Shown here: positions 1 through 5,488 of the stretch, piece after piece | Layout of the letters: each line of letters begins with the position of its first letter | How positions within the stretch are numbered: position 1 is the stretch's first letter | DNA from: Akkermansia sp. | GTDB taxonomy: Bacteria > Verrucomicrobiota > Verrucomicrobiia > Verrucomicrobiales > Akkermansiaceae | Assembly (NCBI GenBank): GCA_017379255.1 | Contig: JAFNWZ010000254.1 | Location: 1-10,316, forward strand | Length of the DNA: 10,316 nucleotides | Reading direction: 5' to 3' | Program-made: the position numbers and the translations under genes | The notes under the pieces: generated by a model | Databases searched by the model: none | What the model saw: only the letters and a program-made list of their open reading frames with translations | What the model was told of the DNA's origin: nothing

Positions 1-149
1 GGCGGGGACTGGTTGCGGTTGCCCGAGCCGGAGGCAATGACCTCCCCCGCCTGAACAGGAGCAGAAGAGCGGGAAGCAAGGGAAGGAACGGGAGCGATTT
101 CGCCAGCAGGGGCGAACCAGCGGATATAATCTGGAGTAGTTGTAGACAT
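1..149 (-). CDS. 5' end of an unrecognised protein gene, cut by the window edge
   Basis: An open frame runs on the minus strand from an ATG at 149-147 to the left window edge, giving 49 complete codons without a stop. The visible protein begins MSTTTPDYIRWFAPAGEIAP and continues rich in Ser, Ala, Pro and Gly, which looks like a flexible N-terminal region. There is no signal peptide or membrane segment in the visible part. I do not recognise a family. No Shine-Dalgarno sequence precedes the ATG, as for most genes here. It is divergent from the dehydrogenase operon. The reading frame is supported only by openness and natural composition, so both start and identity are tentative. Confidence 0.5.
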   Translation of the reverse strand, partial: MSTTTPDYIRWFAPAGEIAPVPSLASRSSAPVQAGEVIASGSGNRNQSP

Positions 150-223
150 AATAATCAACGCGGCATCTGCCGCATCCGTATGAATAGCACCCAGCCGGAA
201 GAAGCACAATAAAAATACACAAC

Positions 224-257
224 CCGGTTGCGCTTTCCGCACGGAAAGCACAACCGG
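224..257. terminator. Strong hairpin in the divergent intergenic region, possible terminator
   Basis: Bases 224-238 and 243-257 form a 15-bp inverted repeat with one mismatch around a GCAC loop. Read on the minus strand, the hairpin is followed within about 10 bases by a T-rich run (TATTTTTATT, about 211-220), as in an intrinsic terminator. Read on the plus strand there is no T-run. No minus-strand gene is known to end here, since the flanking genes diverge. It could stop antisense or leader transcription entering the gene that starts at 149, or it could be a protein-binding palindrome. The function is uncertain. Confidence 0.35.
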
Positions 258-270
258 ACGATGCGGTAAA

Positions 271-310
271 GAGCCCGACAGGAATCTGATTTATATCGGG
301 CTCAGATTCC
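271..310. repeat. Two interleaved inverted repeats (mutually exclusive stems)
   Basis: GAGCCCGA at 271-278 is the exact inverse complement of TCGGGCTC at 296-303. GGAATCTGA at 281-289 is the exact inverse complement of TCAGATTCC at 302-310. The order is A-B-A'-B', with A' and B' sharing two bases, so the stems compete or form a pseudoknot-like fold. A further copy of GAGCCCGA occurs at 359-366. On the minus strand the A stem is followed by TTTA. The element lies upstream of the predicted pdhA promoter, so it would not be in the pdhA transcript. If transcribed at all, it would be on a leader of the gene at 1-149. The rest of 150-416 holds a small GC palindrome at 160-173 and no gene that I can support. 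Confidence 0.45.
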
Positions 311-381
311 CCTGGAACACGGATGATATCAGAAGACGGAGCAGCTGCGTTGATTTTTGAGCCCGAGGATTCCGTTTCCGC

Positions 382-410
382 TTGCTTTCAGACCAAATAC
401 CAAGTAAAAT
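382..410 (+). promoter_or_regulatory. Predicted sigma-70-type promoter of the dehydrogenase operon
   Basis: A -35 element TTGCTT (382-387) is separated by 17 bases from a -10 element TAAAAT (405-410), close to the bacterial housekeeping consensus. The expected transcription start, about 7 bases after the -10, falls at about 416-418, on or beside the GTG start at 417. The operon mRNA would therefore be leaderless. This is inferred from sequence only. Confidence 0.55.
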
Positions 411-416
411 GGGAGC

Positions 417-1400
417 GTGAACGGAATCGACTTGCAGGAAGCGGCCCGCCGCGCCTACCGTGCCATGGTCATGGCGCGAGCATTTGACACCAAGATATCC
501 GCCCTCTACAAAGCCGGCAAGATTTTCGGCGGTGTATTCCTGGGGCGCGGTCACGAGGCCATCGGCGCCTGCGAAGCCGTGTTTCTGAAGCGGGGGGAGG
601 ATGTGTACAACCCCTTTATCCGCGAGCAAGCAGGCCGCTGCGCCTGGGGAGACAGCGTGCTGGACAGCGCGCAGTCCTACCTGGGCAGCGCCAGCGGCCG
701 CATGCGCGGGCGTGACAGCAACGTGCACTGGGGCTACCCGGAACACGGCAACCCGGTTCCCATCTCGCACCTGGGGGCCATGGTTTCTGTGGTGGCGGGC
801 ATGATGCTGGCCAAGCGGTTCAAAGGCGAGACCGAACGCGTGGGTGTGGCCTGCATCGGCGACGGCACCACCTCCGTGGGTGCCACGCATGAAGCCGTGA
901 ACCTCATTGCCGTGGAGAAGCTGCCCGTCGTCATCGTGGTGACCAACAACCAGTTTGCCTACTCCACCCCCAACAGCCAGGAATTTGCCGCCAGCCTCAT
1001 GGACCGCGGCCGGGGCTACGGCCTCACCTGCCACGAATGCGACGGCACTGATTTCATGGAGACACTACGCACCATGCAGCGCGCCATTGCCGCAGCCCGC
1101 GCCGGGGAAGGCCCGCAGTGGGTGGTGGCCAACACGCTGCGCATGTGCGGCCACGGCGAGCACGACGATGCCGCCTACATCCCCGCCGAAGTGAAGGCCG
1201 CCTATGCCGACCGCGACCCGCTGGCGGTGGCACGCCGCCAGATGCTGGAAACCGGGTGGCTGACGGAGGAAGAAGCCACCGCCTGGGATGACGAATGCCG
1301 CGATGAAGTGCAGCGCCTGGTGGCGCAGGCACAGCGCGAAGCCGCCCCCGATCCCGCCACCGAAGACTGGTGCGCCACCGCCTGGAAACCTGAATACTGA
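417..1400 (+). CDS. pdhA: 2-oxoacid (probably pyruvate) dehydrogenase E1 component, alpha subunit
   Basis: This is the thiamine-diphosphate-dependent E1-alpha subunit. With E1-beta it decarboxylates a 2-oxoacid and passes the acyl group to the lipoyl arm of E2, in the cytoplasm. The 327-residue length is typical. The ThDP-binding motif runs from GDG (148-150) to NN (177-178), and a GHGEHDD loop (245-251) matches the active-site loop region of the family. The start is GTG 417. An in-frame stop at 405-407 rules out extension, and a later start would remove the conserved first helix. A GGGAG at 411-415 lies too close to act as a normal ribosome site, so leaderless initiation is likely. The E1-beta gene follows after 15 bases. 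Pyruvate is the likeliest substrate, but branched-chain 2-oxoacid or acetoin dehydrogenase cannot be excluded. No E3 gene is in the window. Confidence 0.92.
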   Translation: MNGIDLQEAARRAYRAMVMARAFDTKISALYKAGKIFGGVFLGRGHEAIGACEAVFLKRGEDVYNPFIREQAGRCAWGDSVLDSAQSYLGSASGRMRGRDSNVHWGYPEHGNPVPISHLGAMVSVVAGMMLAKRFKGETERVGVACIGDGTTSVGATHEAVNLIAVEKLPVVIVVTNNQFAYSTPNSQEFAASLMDRGRGYGLTCHECDGTDFMETLRTMQRAIAAARAGEGPQWVVANTLRMCGHGEHDDAAYIPAEVKAAYADRDPLAVARRQMLETGWLTEEEATAWDDECRDEVQRLVAQAQREAAPDPATEDWCATAWKPEY

Positions 1401-1415
1401 CGCCCACCCACGATC

Positions 1416-2390
1416 ATGAGTGTAACCTACATTGATGCCATTCACCAGGCGCTGGATGAACTGCTGGCCGAAGACCCGGATGTTTTCCTGCTGGGCGAGG
1501 ACATTGCCGGCACCTTCGGCGGCGCATTCAAGGCCACCAAGGGACTGGATGCCAAATACCCCGGCCGCGTGCTCAACGCCCCCATTGCCGAGGATGCCAT
1601 TGCCGGCGTGGGCATGGGTGCTGCCCTGGGCGGCATGAAACCGATTGTGGAAATGCAGTTCGCCGATTTCGGCACACTGGCGCTCAACCAGGCCGGCAAC
1701 AACGCCGGGGCCCATTTCTACCGTACCGGCATTCCCGTGAACCTCACCTTCCGCATGCCCTGCGGCGGCACCCCCGGCGGCGGCCCGTACCACAGCCAGA
1801 GTCTGGAAGCCCTCTTTGCACACTACCCAGGGCTGCATGTCTTTACCCCCGCCACGGTGGCCGATGCCTACTACATGCTCAAGCAGGCGGTGCAGATTCC
1901 TGACCCGGTTATTTTCCTGGAGCACAAGTTCCTCTACCGCTGGCTGAAAGCGGAAACCTGGGCCGACCCCAACCCGCTCCCCATCGGCCAGGCCCGCATT
2001 GCCCGCCCCGGGCAGCATGCCACGGTGGTGGCGTTCTCAGCCATGGTGCCGGAGGCCCTGCGCGCCGCCGATGAGCTGGCCGCCACCAGCGGCTACGAGC
2101 TGGAAGTGGTCGACCTGCGCAGCGTGAAACCGCTGGATATCGACACCATCCTCGATTCAGTGGCCCGCACCGCCCGTCTGCTGGTGGTGAGCGAAGATTT
2201 CCCCTGGGGTGGCGTGGCGGCCGAAGTGGTGGCACAGGTCACCGCGCAGGGATTCCACCTGCTGGATGCCCCGCCCCTGCGCCTGAGCGCCCACGACACC
2301 CCGATTCCCGCCCACCCGGAGCTGTGGAAAGCACACCGCCCCGGCGCAGCAGCCATTGCCGAGGCCGCCCGCTATCTGATCACCCTTTAA
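1416..2390 (+). CDS. pdhB: 2-oxoacid (probably pyruvate) dehydrogenase E1 component, beta subunit
   Basis: This is the E1-beta subunit, which forms the alpha2-beta2 E1 heterotetramer with the product of the preceding gene. At 324 residues it has the usual length. The N-terminal pyrimidine-binding domain contains the conserved PIAEDAIAG segment, whose Glu59 corresponds to the family glutamate that activates the ThDP cofactor. The motif GPYHSQSLEALFAHYPGL (123-140) carries the conserved active-site histidine region (His126). The C-terminal transketolase-like domain ends with the typical VVDLRSVKPLD and WGGVAAEV segments. ATG 1416 starts MSVTYIDAIHQAL, as in homologues. No Shine-Dalgarno sequence is visible. 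Spacing to the E2 gene is 21 bases, which fits one transcript. Confidence 0.93.
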   Translation: MSVTYIDAIHQALDELLAEDPDVFLLGEDIAGTFGGAFKATKGLDAKYPGRVLNAPIAEDAIAGVGMGAALGGMKPIVEMQFADFGTLALNQAGNNAGAHFYRTGIPVNLTFRMPCGGTPGGGPYHSQSLEALFAHYPGLHVFTPATVADAYYMLKQAVQIPDPVIFLEHKFLYRWLKAETWADPNPLPIGQARIARPGQHATVVAFSAMVPEALRAADELAATSGYELEVVDLRSVKPLDIDTILDSVARTARLLVVSEDFPWGGVAAEVVAQVTAQGFHLLDAPPLRLSAHDTPIPAHPELWKAHRPGAAAIAEAARYLITL

Positions 2391-2411
2391 AAAATCCCCT
2401 TTCACCTGACC

Positions 2412-3665
2412 ATGCCGAAAGTTCCTATTCTGATGCCCCAGCTGGGCGAATCCATAGCCGAAGCCACCATCATGCAAGTGCTGGTGAAACCCGGCGACAC
2501 CGTGCAGGCCGACCAGGAGGTCTTTGAGGTGGAAACCAACAAGGCCGTCATGGGCGTGACCACCGTGTGCGGAGGCACCATCGTCTCGCTGGATGTCAGC
2601 GCCGGCGAAACCGTTCCCGTGGGAGCCGTCATGGGCATCATCGAAGCCACAGAGGAAGAAATCGAACGCTCCGGCGCCACCCCGCTGGATGAGAATGCCG
2701 CCCCCGCCCCGGCCGCCTCCAGCACAGAAAAATCCACCGCACAGGACGGCGCCCACTTCCGCACCGAGGGCGAATTCCGCGAAGGCATGCCCGGTGGCGG
2801 CAGACGCAAACCTCTTGGCGAAGGCGGGCGCGGCCTGCCCGTGCCCGTTATCCAGCGCGGCTCGCGCTTCCTTTCCCCGCGCATCCGCGCCCGCATGGAT
2901 GAAATCGGCATCACCGAGGCAGATATGGCCTACGTCATCGGCACCGGGCCAAACGGCCGCATCACCATCGATGACTTTGAGAAATTCATCAACTATGTGG
3001 ACGGCTGGCCCTCGCACCCGGCCTCGCCCATGCGACGCAGCGTGGCCAGCAGCATGCAGCGCACCTGGCGCCGCCCCATTGCCAGCTGCGGCCGCCCCAT
3101 CTTCATGGCGCCCATCATCCTGCACCGCAAGAAGCACCCGCGCAAACCCGGCGTGACCCTCTACTTCCTGCGGGCGCTGGCACTGGCCCTGGCAGAGTTC
3201 CCGGAATGCGCCGGTTACATGGTGGGCGGACGCATCCTGACCCCGCGCCGCATTGACCTGGGCATTGCCGTGCAGGTGGCAGATGGTGTGATGGTGCCGG
3301 TGCTGCGCAATGTGAACGAGCGCACGCTCGATGACCTGGTGGATGAATACAACAAGGTGGTTGCCCAGGCGCGCGACCGCAAGCTCGACCCCGCCTACCA
3401 GGGCGGCGGCATTGCCACGGTGTCCAATTTCGGTGGTTTCGGCCTCACCCACGCCACCCCCATGCCCCTGCCCAGCGAAAGCCTGATTCTGGGTGTGGGC
3501 TCTGTGCAGAAAGTGCCGGTGTGGAGCGATGAGGTGGAATGTTTCCTGCCGGTGGAACAGGCGCAGATTGTGGCATCCTTCGACCACCGTGTGGTGGACG
3601 GCGGCGATGTGGGCCGCCTGATGCTCCGCATTGCCCATTACCTGGAACACCCGGAATTCCTGTAA
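2412..3665 (+). CDS. pdhC: Dihydrolipoamide acyltransferase (E2) of the 2-oxoacid dehydrogenase complex
   Basis: This is the E2 core enzyme, which carries the swinging lipoyl arm and transfers the acyl group to coenzyme A. The 417-residue protein has one N-terminal lipoyl domain (about 2-78) with the lipoylated lysine at Lys44 in ETNKAVMG. A variable Ala/Pro/Ser- and Gly/Arg-rich linker follows (about 85-150). A peripheral-subunit-binding domain lies at about 153-195 (FLSPRIRARMDEIGI to GRITIDDFEKF). The C-terminal catalytic domain spans about 205-417 and ends with the active-site motif DHRVVDGGD (His392, Asp396). The start at ATG 2412 gives the standard MPKVPILMPQLGES beginning. The gene lies between E1-beta and lpxI, with only two bases before the next ATG. 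The domain set is ordinary. The acyl substrate (acetyl versus branched-chain) is inferred to be acetyl. Confidence 0.92.
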   Translation: MPKVPILMPQLGESIAEATIMQVLVKPGDTVQADQEVFEVETNKAVMGVTTVCGGTIVSLDVSAGETVPVGAVMGIIEATEEEIERSGATPLDENAAPAPAASSTEKSTAQDGAHFRTEGEFREGMPGGGRRKPLGEGGRGLPVPVIQRGSRFLSPRIRARMDEIGITEADMAYVIGTGPNGRITIDDFEKFINYVDGWPSHPASPMRRSVASSMQRTWRRPIASCGRPIFMAPIILHRKKHPRKPGVTLYFLRALALALAEFPECAGYMVGGRILTPRRIDLGIAVQVADGVMVPVLRNVNERTLDDLVDEYNKVVAQARDRKLDPAYQGGGIATVSNFGGFGLTHATPMPLPSESLILGVGSVQKVPVWSDEVECFLPVEQAQIVASFDHRVVDGGDVGRLMLRIAHYLEHPEFL

Positions 3666-3667
3666 CG

Positions 3668-4834
3668 ATGAATACCTCCCCGCAGCAGATGGTGCTGGGC
3701 GTCATCGCCGGCGCCGGTGAGTTCCCCCGCATGGTGATTGAAGGTGCGCACCGCGCAGGCGTGCGCGTAGTGGTGGCCGGCATGCGCGGAGCTGTGGGGC
3801 GGGAGATTCCCTCGCTGAGCGATGCGTACAAGGGATTCCGCGTGGGCGCCATTGAAGCCCCCGCCAACTTCTTCCGCGAGCAGGGGGTAACCCATATCAT
3901 GCTCACCGGGCAGATCAAGCCCGCCTGCATCTACACCATGTGGCCCGATGCCACCGCCCGCCGCCTGCTGGGCCAGCTCGACCGCCGCAACGCCCACACC
4001 ATCTTTACTGCCGCCTGCGATTTCATCGAGTCCCACGGCATGGAGGTGCTGCCCTCCACCACCTTCATGGAAGACCACCTGCCCGCCCCCGGACATCTGG
4101 CCGGGCCTGCCCCCACGGCCGGACAGCTGGAGGAAGCCCGCTTCGGCCTCTCCCGGGCCCGCGAAATCGCCCGCCTCGACATTGGCCAGAGCATCATCGT
4201 GCACGGCAGGACCGTGGTCTGCGTAGAAGCCTACAAAGGCACCAATGAATGCCTGCACGCCGGCGGCCACCGCCCACATGGGGTCACGCTCTGCAAAGTG
4301 ACCAAACCCGGGCATGATATGCGCTTCGATGTGCCCTGCATCGGCACGGGCACCATTCGCAATGCCATCAAGGCCAATGTAAACCACATCGTCTTTGAAG
4401 CGCACCGCACCATCCTTTTCCAGCGGGATGAAGTCATCCGCCAGTGCAACGCGCACGGCATCACGCTGCATGCCATGGAAGTCCCCCTGCCGGAGCAGGA
4501 GGGCAAAGACCCCGGCCACATTGCCACCGATGCCGCCCACGCCGCTGCCATGGCGGCAGAAATCGAGGCGCTGGGCATCGGCTGCTGTGCCGTGGTATGC
4601 GATGGTGTGGTGATTGCAGTGGATGATGCCGATGGCCCGCTCAAATGCATACGACGCGCAGCGGCCTATATGAAACGGCTGCGCTTTGCACGCCTCATCA
4701 ACTGGCTGTGCCGCGTGCTGCTGGGCCGCCCCGGTGCACCGCCAGCTCCCATGGTACTGGCCAGCACGCGCCCCCTCACAGCCGGGGAAGAACTTGCCGC
4801 CAGACGCGCCGGCATCCACTACGTCCGGGCATAA
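3668..4834 (+). CDS. lpxI: UDP-2,3-diacylglucosamine pyrophosphatase LpxI with a C-terminal extension
   Basis: LpxI hydrolyses UDP-2,3-diacylglucosamine to lipid X and UMP, the fourth step of lipid A synthesis, in place of LpxH. The N-terminal domain opens with GVIAGAGEFPRMVIEGA. The C-terminal catalytic domain has LDIGQSIIVHGRTVVCVEAY (170-189) and KVTKPGHDMRFDVPCIGTGT (210-229). The family's essential aspartate probably lies in the latter segment. The protein is 388 residues, against about 270-285 for characterised LpxI. Residues from about 271 are extra. Within them, 297-327 resembles 165-195, suggesting a degenerate partial duplication, followed by a hydrophobic-basic stretch (339-354). 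The frame is open further upstream inside pdhC, but ATG 3668 gives the normal N-terminus. It is two bases after the pdhC stop, so it is almost certainly co-transcribed with the dehydrogenase genes. Confidence 0.85.
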   Translation: MNTSPQQMVLGVIAGAGEFPRMVIEGAHRAGVRVVVAGMRGAVGREIPSLSDAYKGFRVGAIEAPANFFREQGVTHIMLTGQIKPACIYTMWPDATARRLLGQLDRRNAHTIFTAACDFIESHGMEVLPSTTFMEDHLPAPGHLAGPAPTAGQLEEARFGLSRAREIARLDIGQSIIVHGRTVVCVEAYKGTNECLHAGGHRPHGVTLCKVTKPGHDMRFDVPCIGTGTIRNAIKANVNHIVFEAHRTILFQRDEVIRQCNAHGITLHAMEVPLPEQEGKDPGHIATDAAHAAAMAAEIEALGIGCCAVVCDGVVIAVDDADGPLKCIRRAAAYMKRLRFARLINWLCRVLLGRPGAPPAPMVLASTRPLTAGEELAARRAGIHYVRA

Positions 4835-4841
4835 GCCCGGA
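4824..4841 (+). terminator. Short hairpin spanning the lpxI stop codon
   Basis: TCCGGGC (4824-4830) and GCCCGGA (4835-4841) form a perfect 7-bp stem with the loop ATAA, which contains most of the lpxI stop codon. No T-run follows directly. It may add to transcript termination together with the hairpins of the adjacent inverted-repeat arm. The call as a terminator is tentative. Confidence 0.35.
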
Positions 4842-4925
4842 TATCGTCTTGCCGGAACGGCAAGATATCGTCCAGCGCAGCCGGATATCGTCCAGCCCCG
4901 CAGGGGCTGGATATCGTTTCCTATG
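4835..4925 (+). repeat. Left inverted-repeat arm with four GATATCGT boxes
   Basis: Four direct copies of GATATCGT start at 4840, 4864, 4884 and 4910. Between them lie a perfect 7-bp hairpin (4848-4854 with 4858-4864, loop GAA), a weak GC-rich element (4872-4884) and a 9-bp hairpin (TCCAGCCCC at 4891-4899 with GGGGCTGGA at 4903-4911, loop GCA). GATATC is self-complementary, so neighbouring boxes can also pair and lengthen each hairpin. The inner 51 bases match the right arm exactly in inverted orientation. Confidence 0.85.
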
Positions 4926-5001
4926 GATTCTGCATTGAAGAAAAGCGGAGATAGGGAAACTTATTGCGGAGGAAATGAGAAACTGCTATCATCCCAATAC
5001 T

Positions 5002-5343
5002 ATGAAACCCCATCCACTGGCTGAACAAAGTCTTGATTTTGCCGTTGAAGTAGTCCGTTTCTGTGACAGCATTGAACGAAACGCCGTACTGAAAAACCAG
5101 TTGTTAAGATCGGCTACCAGTATAGGAGCAAATATTCATGAGGGGGTATATGCCTCCAGCGGTGGCGATTTTGTAAACAAGTATCAGATCGCTTTAAAGG
5201 AATGTTTCGAAACAGAATACTGGCTGCAGATATTGCAGAGAGGCGGTATTGCTGAGGCTAAAGCCGTATCTTCCTTGGTACATCTCTGTGGTAATATCAG
5301 GCGCATGTTGATTGCGTCCATTAAGACTGCAAAGAAAGTGTAA
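5002..5343 (+). CDS. Four-helix-bundle protein (S23 / 23S rRNA intervening-sequence protein family)
   Basis: The protein starts MKPHPLAEQSLDFAVEVVRF and carries the family signature: NQLLRSATSIGANIHEG, then a DFVNKYQIALKE helix, then ETEYWLQIL, then a last Ile/Leu-rich helix. The 113 residues fit a single four-helix bundle, usually pentameric and basic in this family. The molecular role is poorly known: relatives are encoded inside 23S rRNA intervening sequences, and the Avd accessory protein of diversity-generating retroelements has the same fold. An in-frame ATG at 4975 has a GGAGG only two bases before it and would add nine residues. ATG 5002 matches the usual family N-terminus. Base composition is about 45-48% GC in the lines I counted, clearly lower than neighbouring genes, which suggests acquisition. 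It lies in the centre of the inverted-repeat cassette. Confidence 0.85.
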   Translation: MKPHPLAEQSLDFAVEVVRFCDSIERNAVLKNQLLRSATSIGANIHEGVYASSGGDFVNKYQIALKECFETEYWLQILQRGGIAEAKAVSSLVHLCGNIRRMLIASIKTAKKV

Positions 5344-5383
5344 TTGCTTCCCATTTGGCGCGGGTTCGTTTTTCCGTAAAGAA

Positions 5384-5487
5384 CATAGGAAACGATATCC
5401 AGCCCCTGCGGGGCTGGACGATATCCGGCTGCGCCCGGACGATATCTTGCGCTGCGCGCAAGACGATATCCATCGCTGCGCCCGGGC
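5384..5487 (-). repeat. Right inverted-repeat arm with four ACGATATC boxes
   Basis: This arm mirrors the left one. ACGATATC boxes start at 5392, 5418, 5439 and 5463, with spacings of 26, 21 and 24 bases against 24, 20 and 26 on the left read outward-in. Hairpins are the 9-bp stem at 5398-5406 with 5410-5418, a 5-bp stem TCCGG/CCGGA (5424-5428 with 5435-5439) and a 7-bp stem at 5446-5452 with 5456-5462 (loop TGC). The arm ends at CCCGGGC, one base before the mnmA stop codon, so it also serves as the 3' flank of mnmA and may terminate its transcript. Confidence 0.85.
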
Positions 5488-5488
5488 C

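Larger units (their letters stand above)
4835..5487. mobile_element. IVS-like cassette: four-helix-bundle gene between long nested inverted repeats
   Basis: The whole gap between the convergent lpxI and mnmA stops is one symmetrical unit. A left arm (4835-4925), a gene for an S23-family four-helix-bundle protein and a right arm (5384-5487) make it up. The arms are inverted copies: 4875-4925 matches the complement of 5384-5434 without a mismatch (51 bp), and imperfect matching continues outward. No transposase is present. This is the layout of 23S rRNA intervening sequences, which commonly encode this protein family and have complementary ends, but here it is intergenic. GCCCGG occurs at both outer ends (4835-4840 and 5480-5485) and could be a target duplication, though that hexamer lies close to other similar GC-rich repeats. 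Mobility is inferred, since only one copy is visible. Confidence 0.6.

Noticed and set aside
2157..3650. Long open frame on the minus strand opposite the E2 and E1-beta genes (497 codons)
   Set aside because: It is the antisense shadow of well-supported enzyme genes in GC-rich DNA. Its His/Gly/Ala-rich translation matches no family.
4840..4917. Regular GATATCGT boxes considered as a CRISPR-like array
   Set aside because: The repeats are only 8 bases, the intervals (12-18 bases) are self-complementary hairpins and not unique spacers, and the whole block is mirrored on the other side of the gene.
4645..4938. Small frames reading through the inverted-repeat arms, with a shared RISSSPAGAGYRF-like peptide on both sides (also 5194-5622 on the minus strand)
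   Set aside because: The shared peptide is only the translation of the DNA repeat in the two arms. There is no start context, and it overlaps better-supported genes.
5002..5343. Four-helix-bundle protein considered as Avd of a diversity-generating retroelement
   Set aside because: No reverse transcriptase, template repeat or variable target gene lies nearby. The inverted-repeat context fits the intervening-sequence type better.
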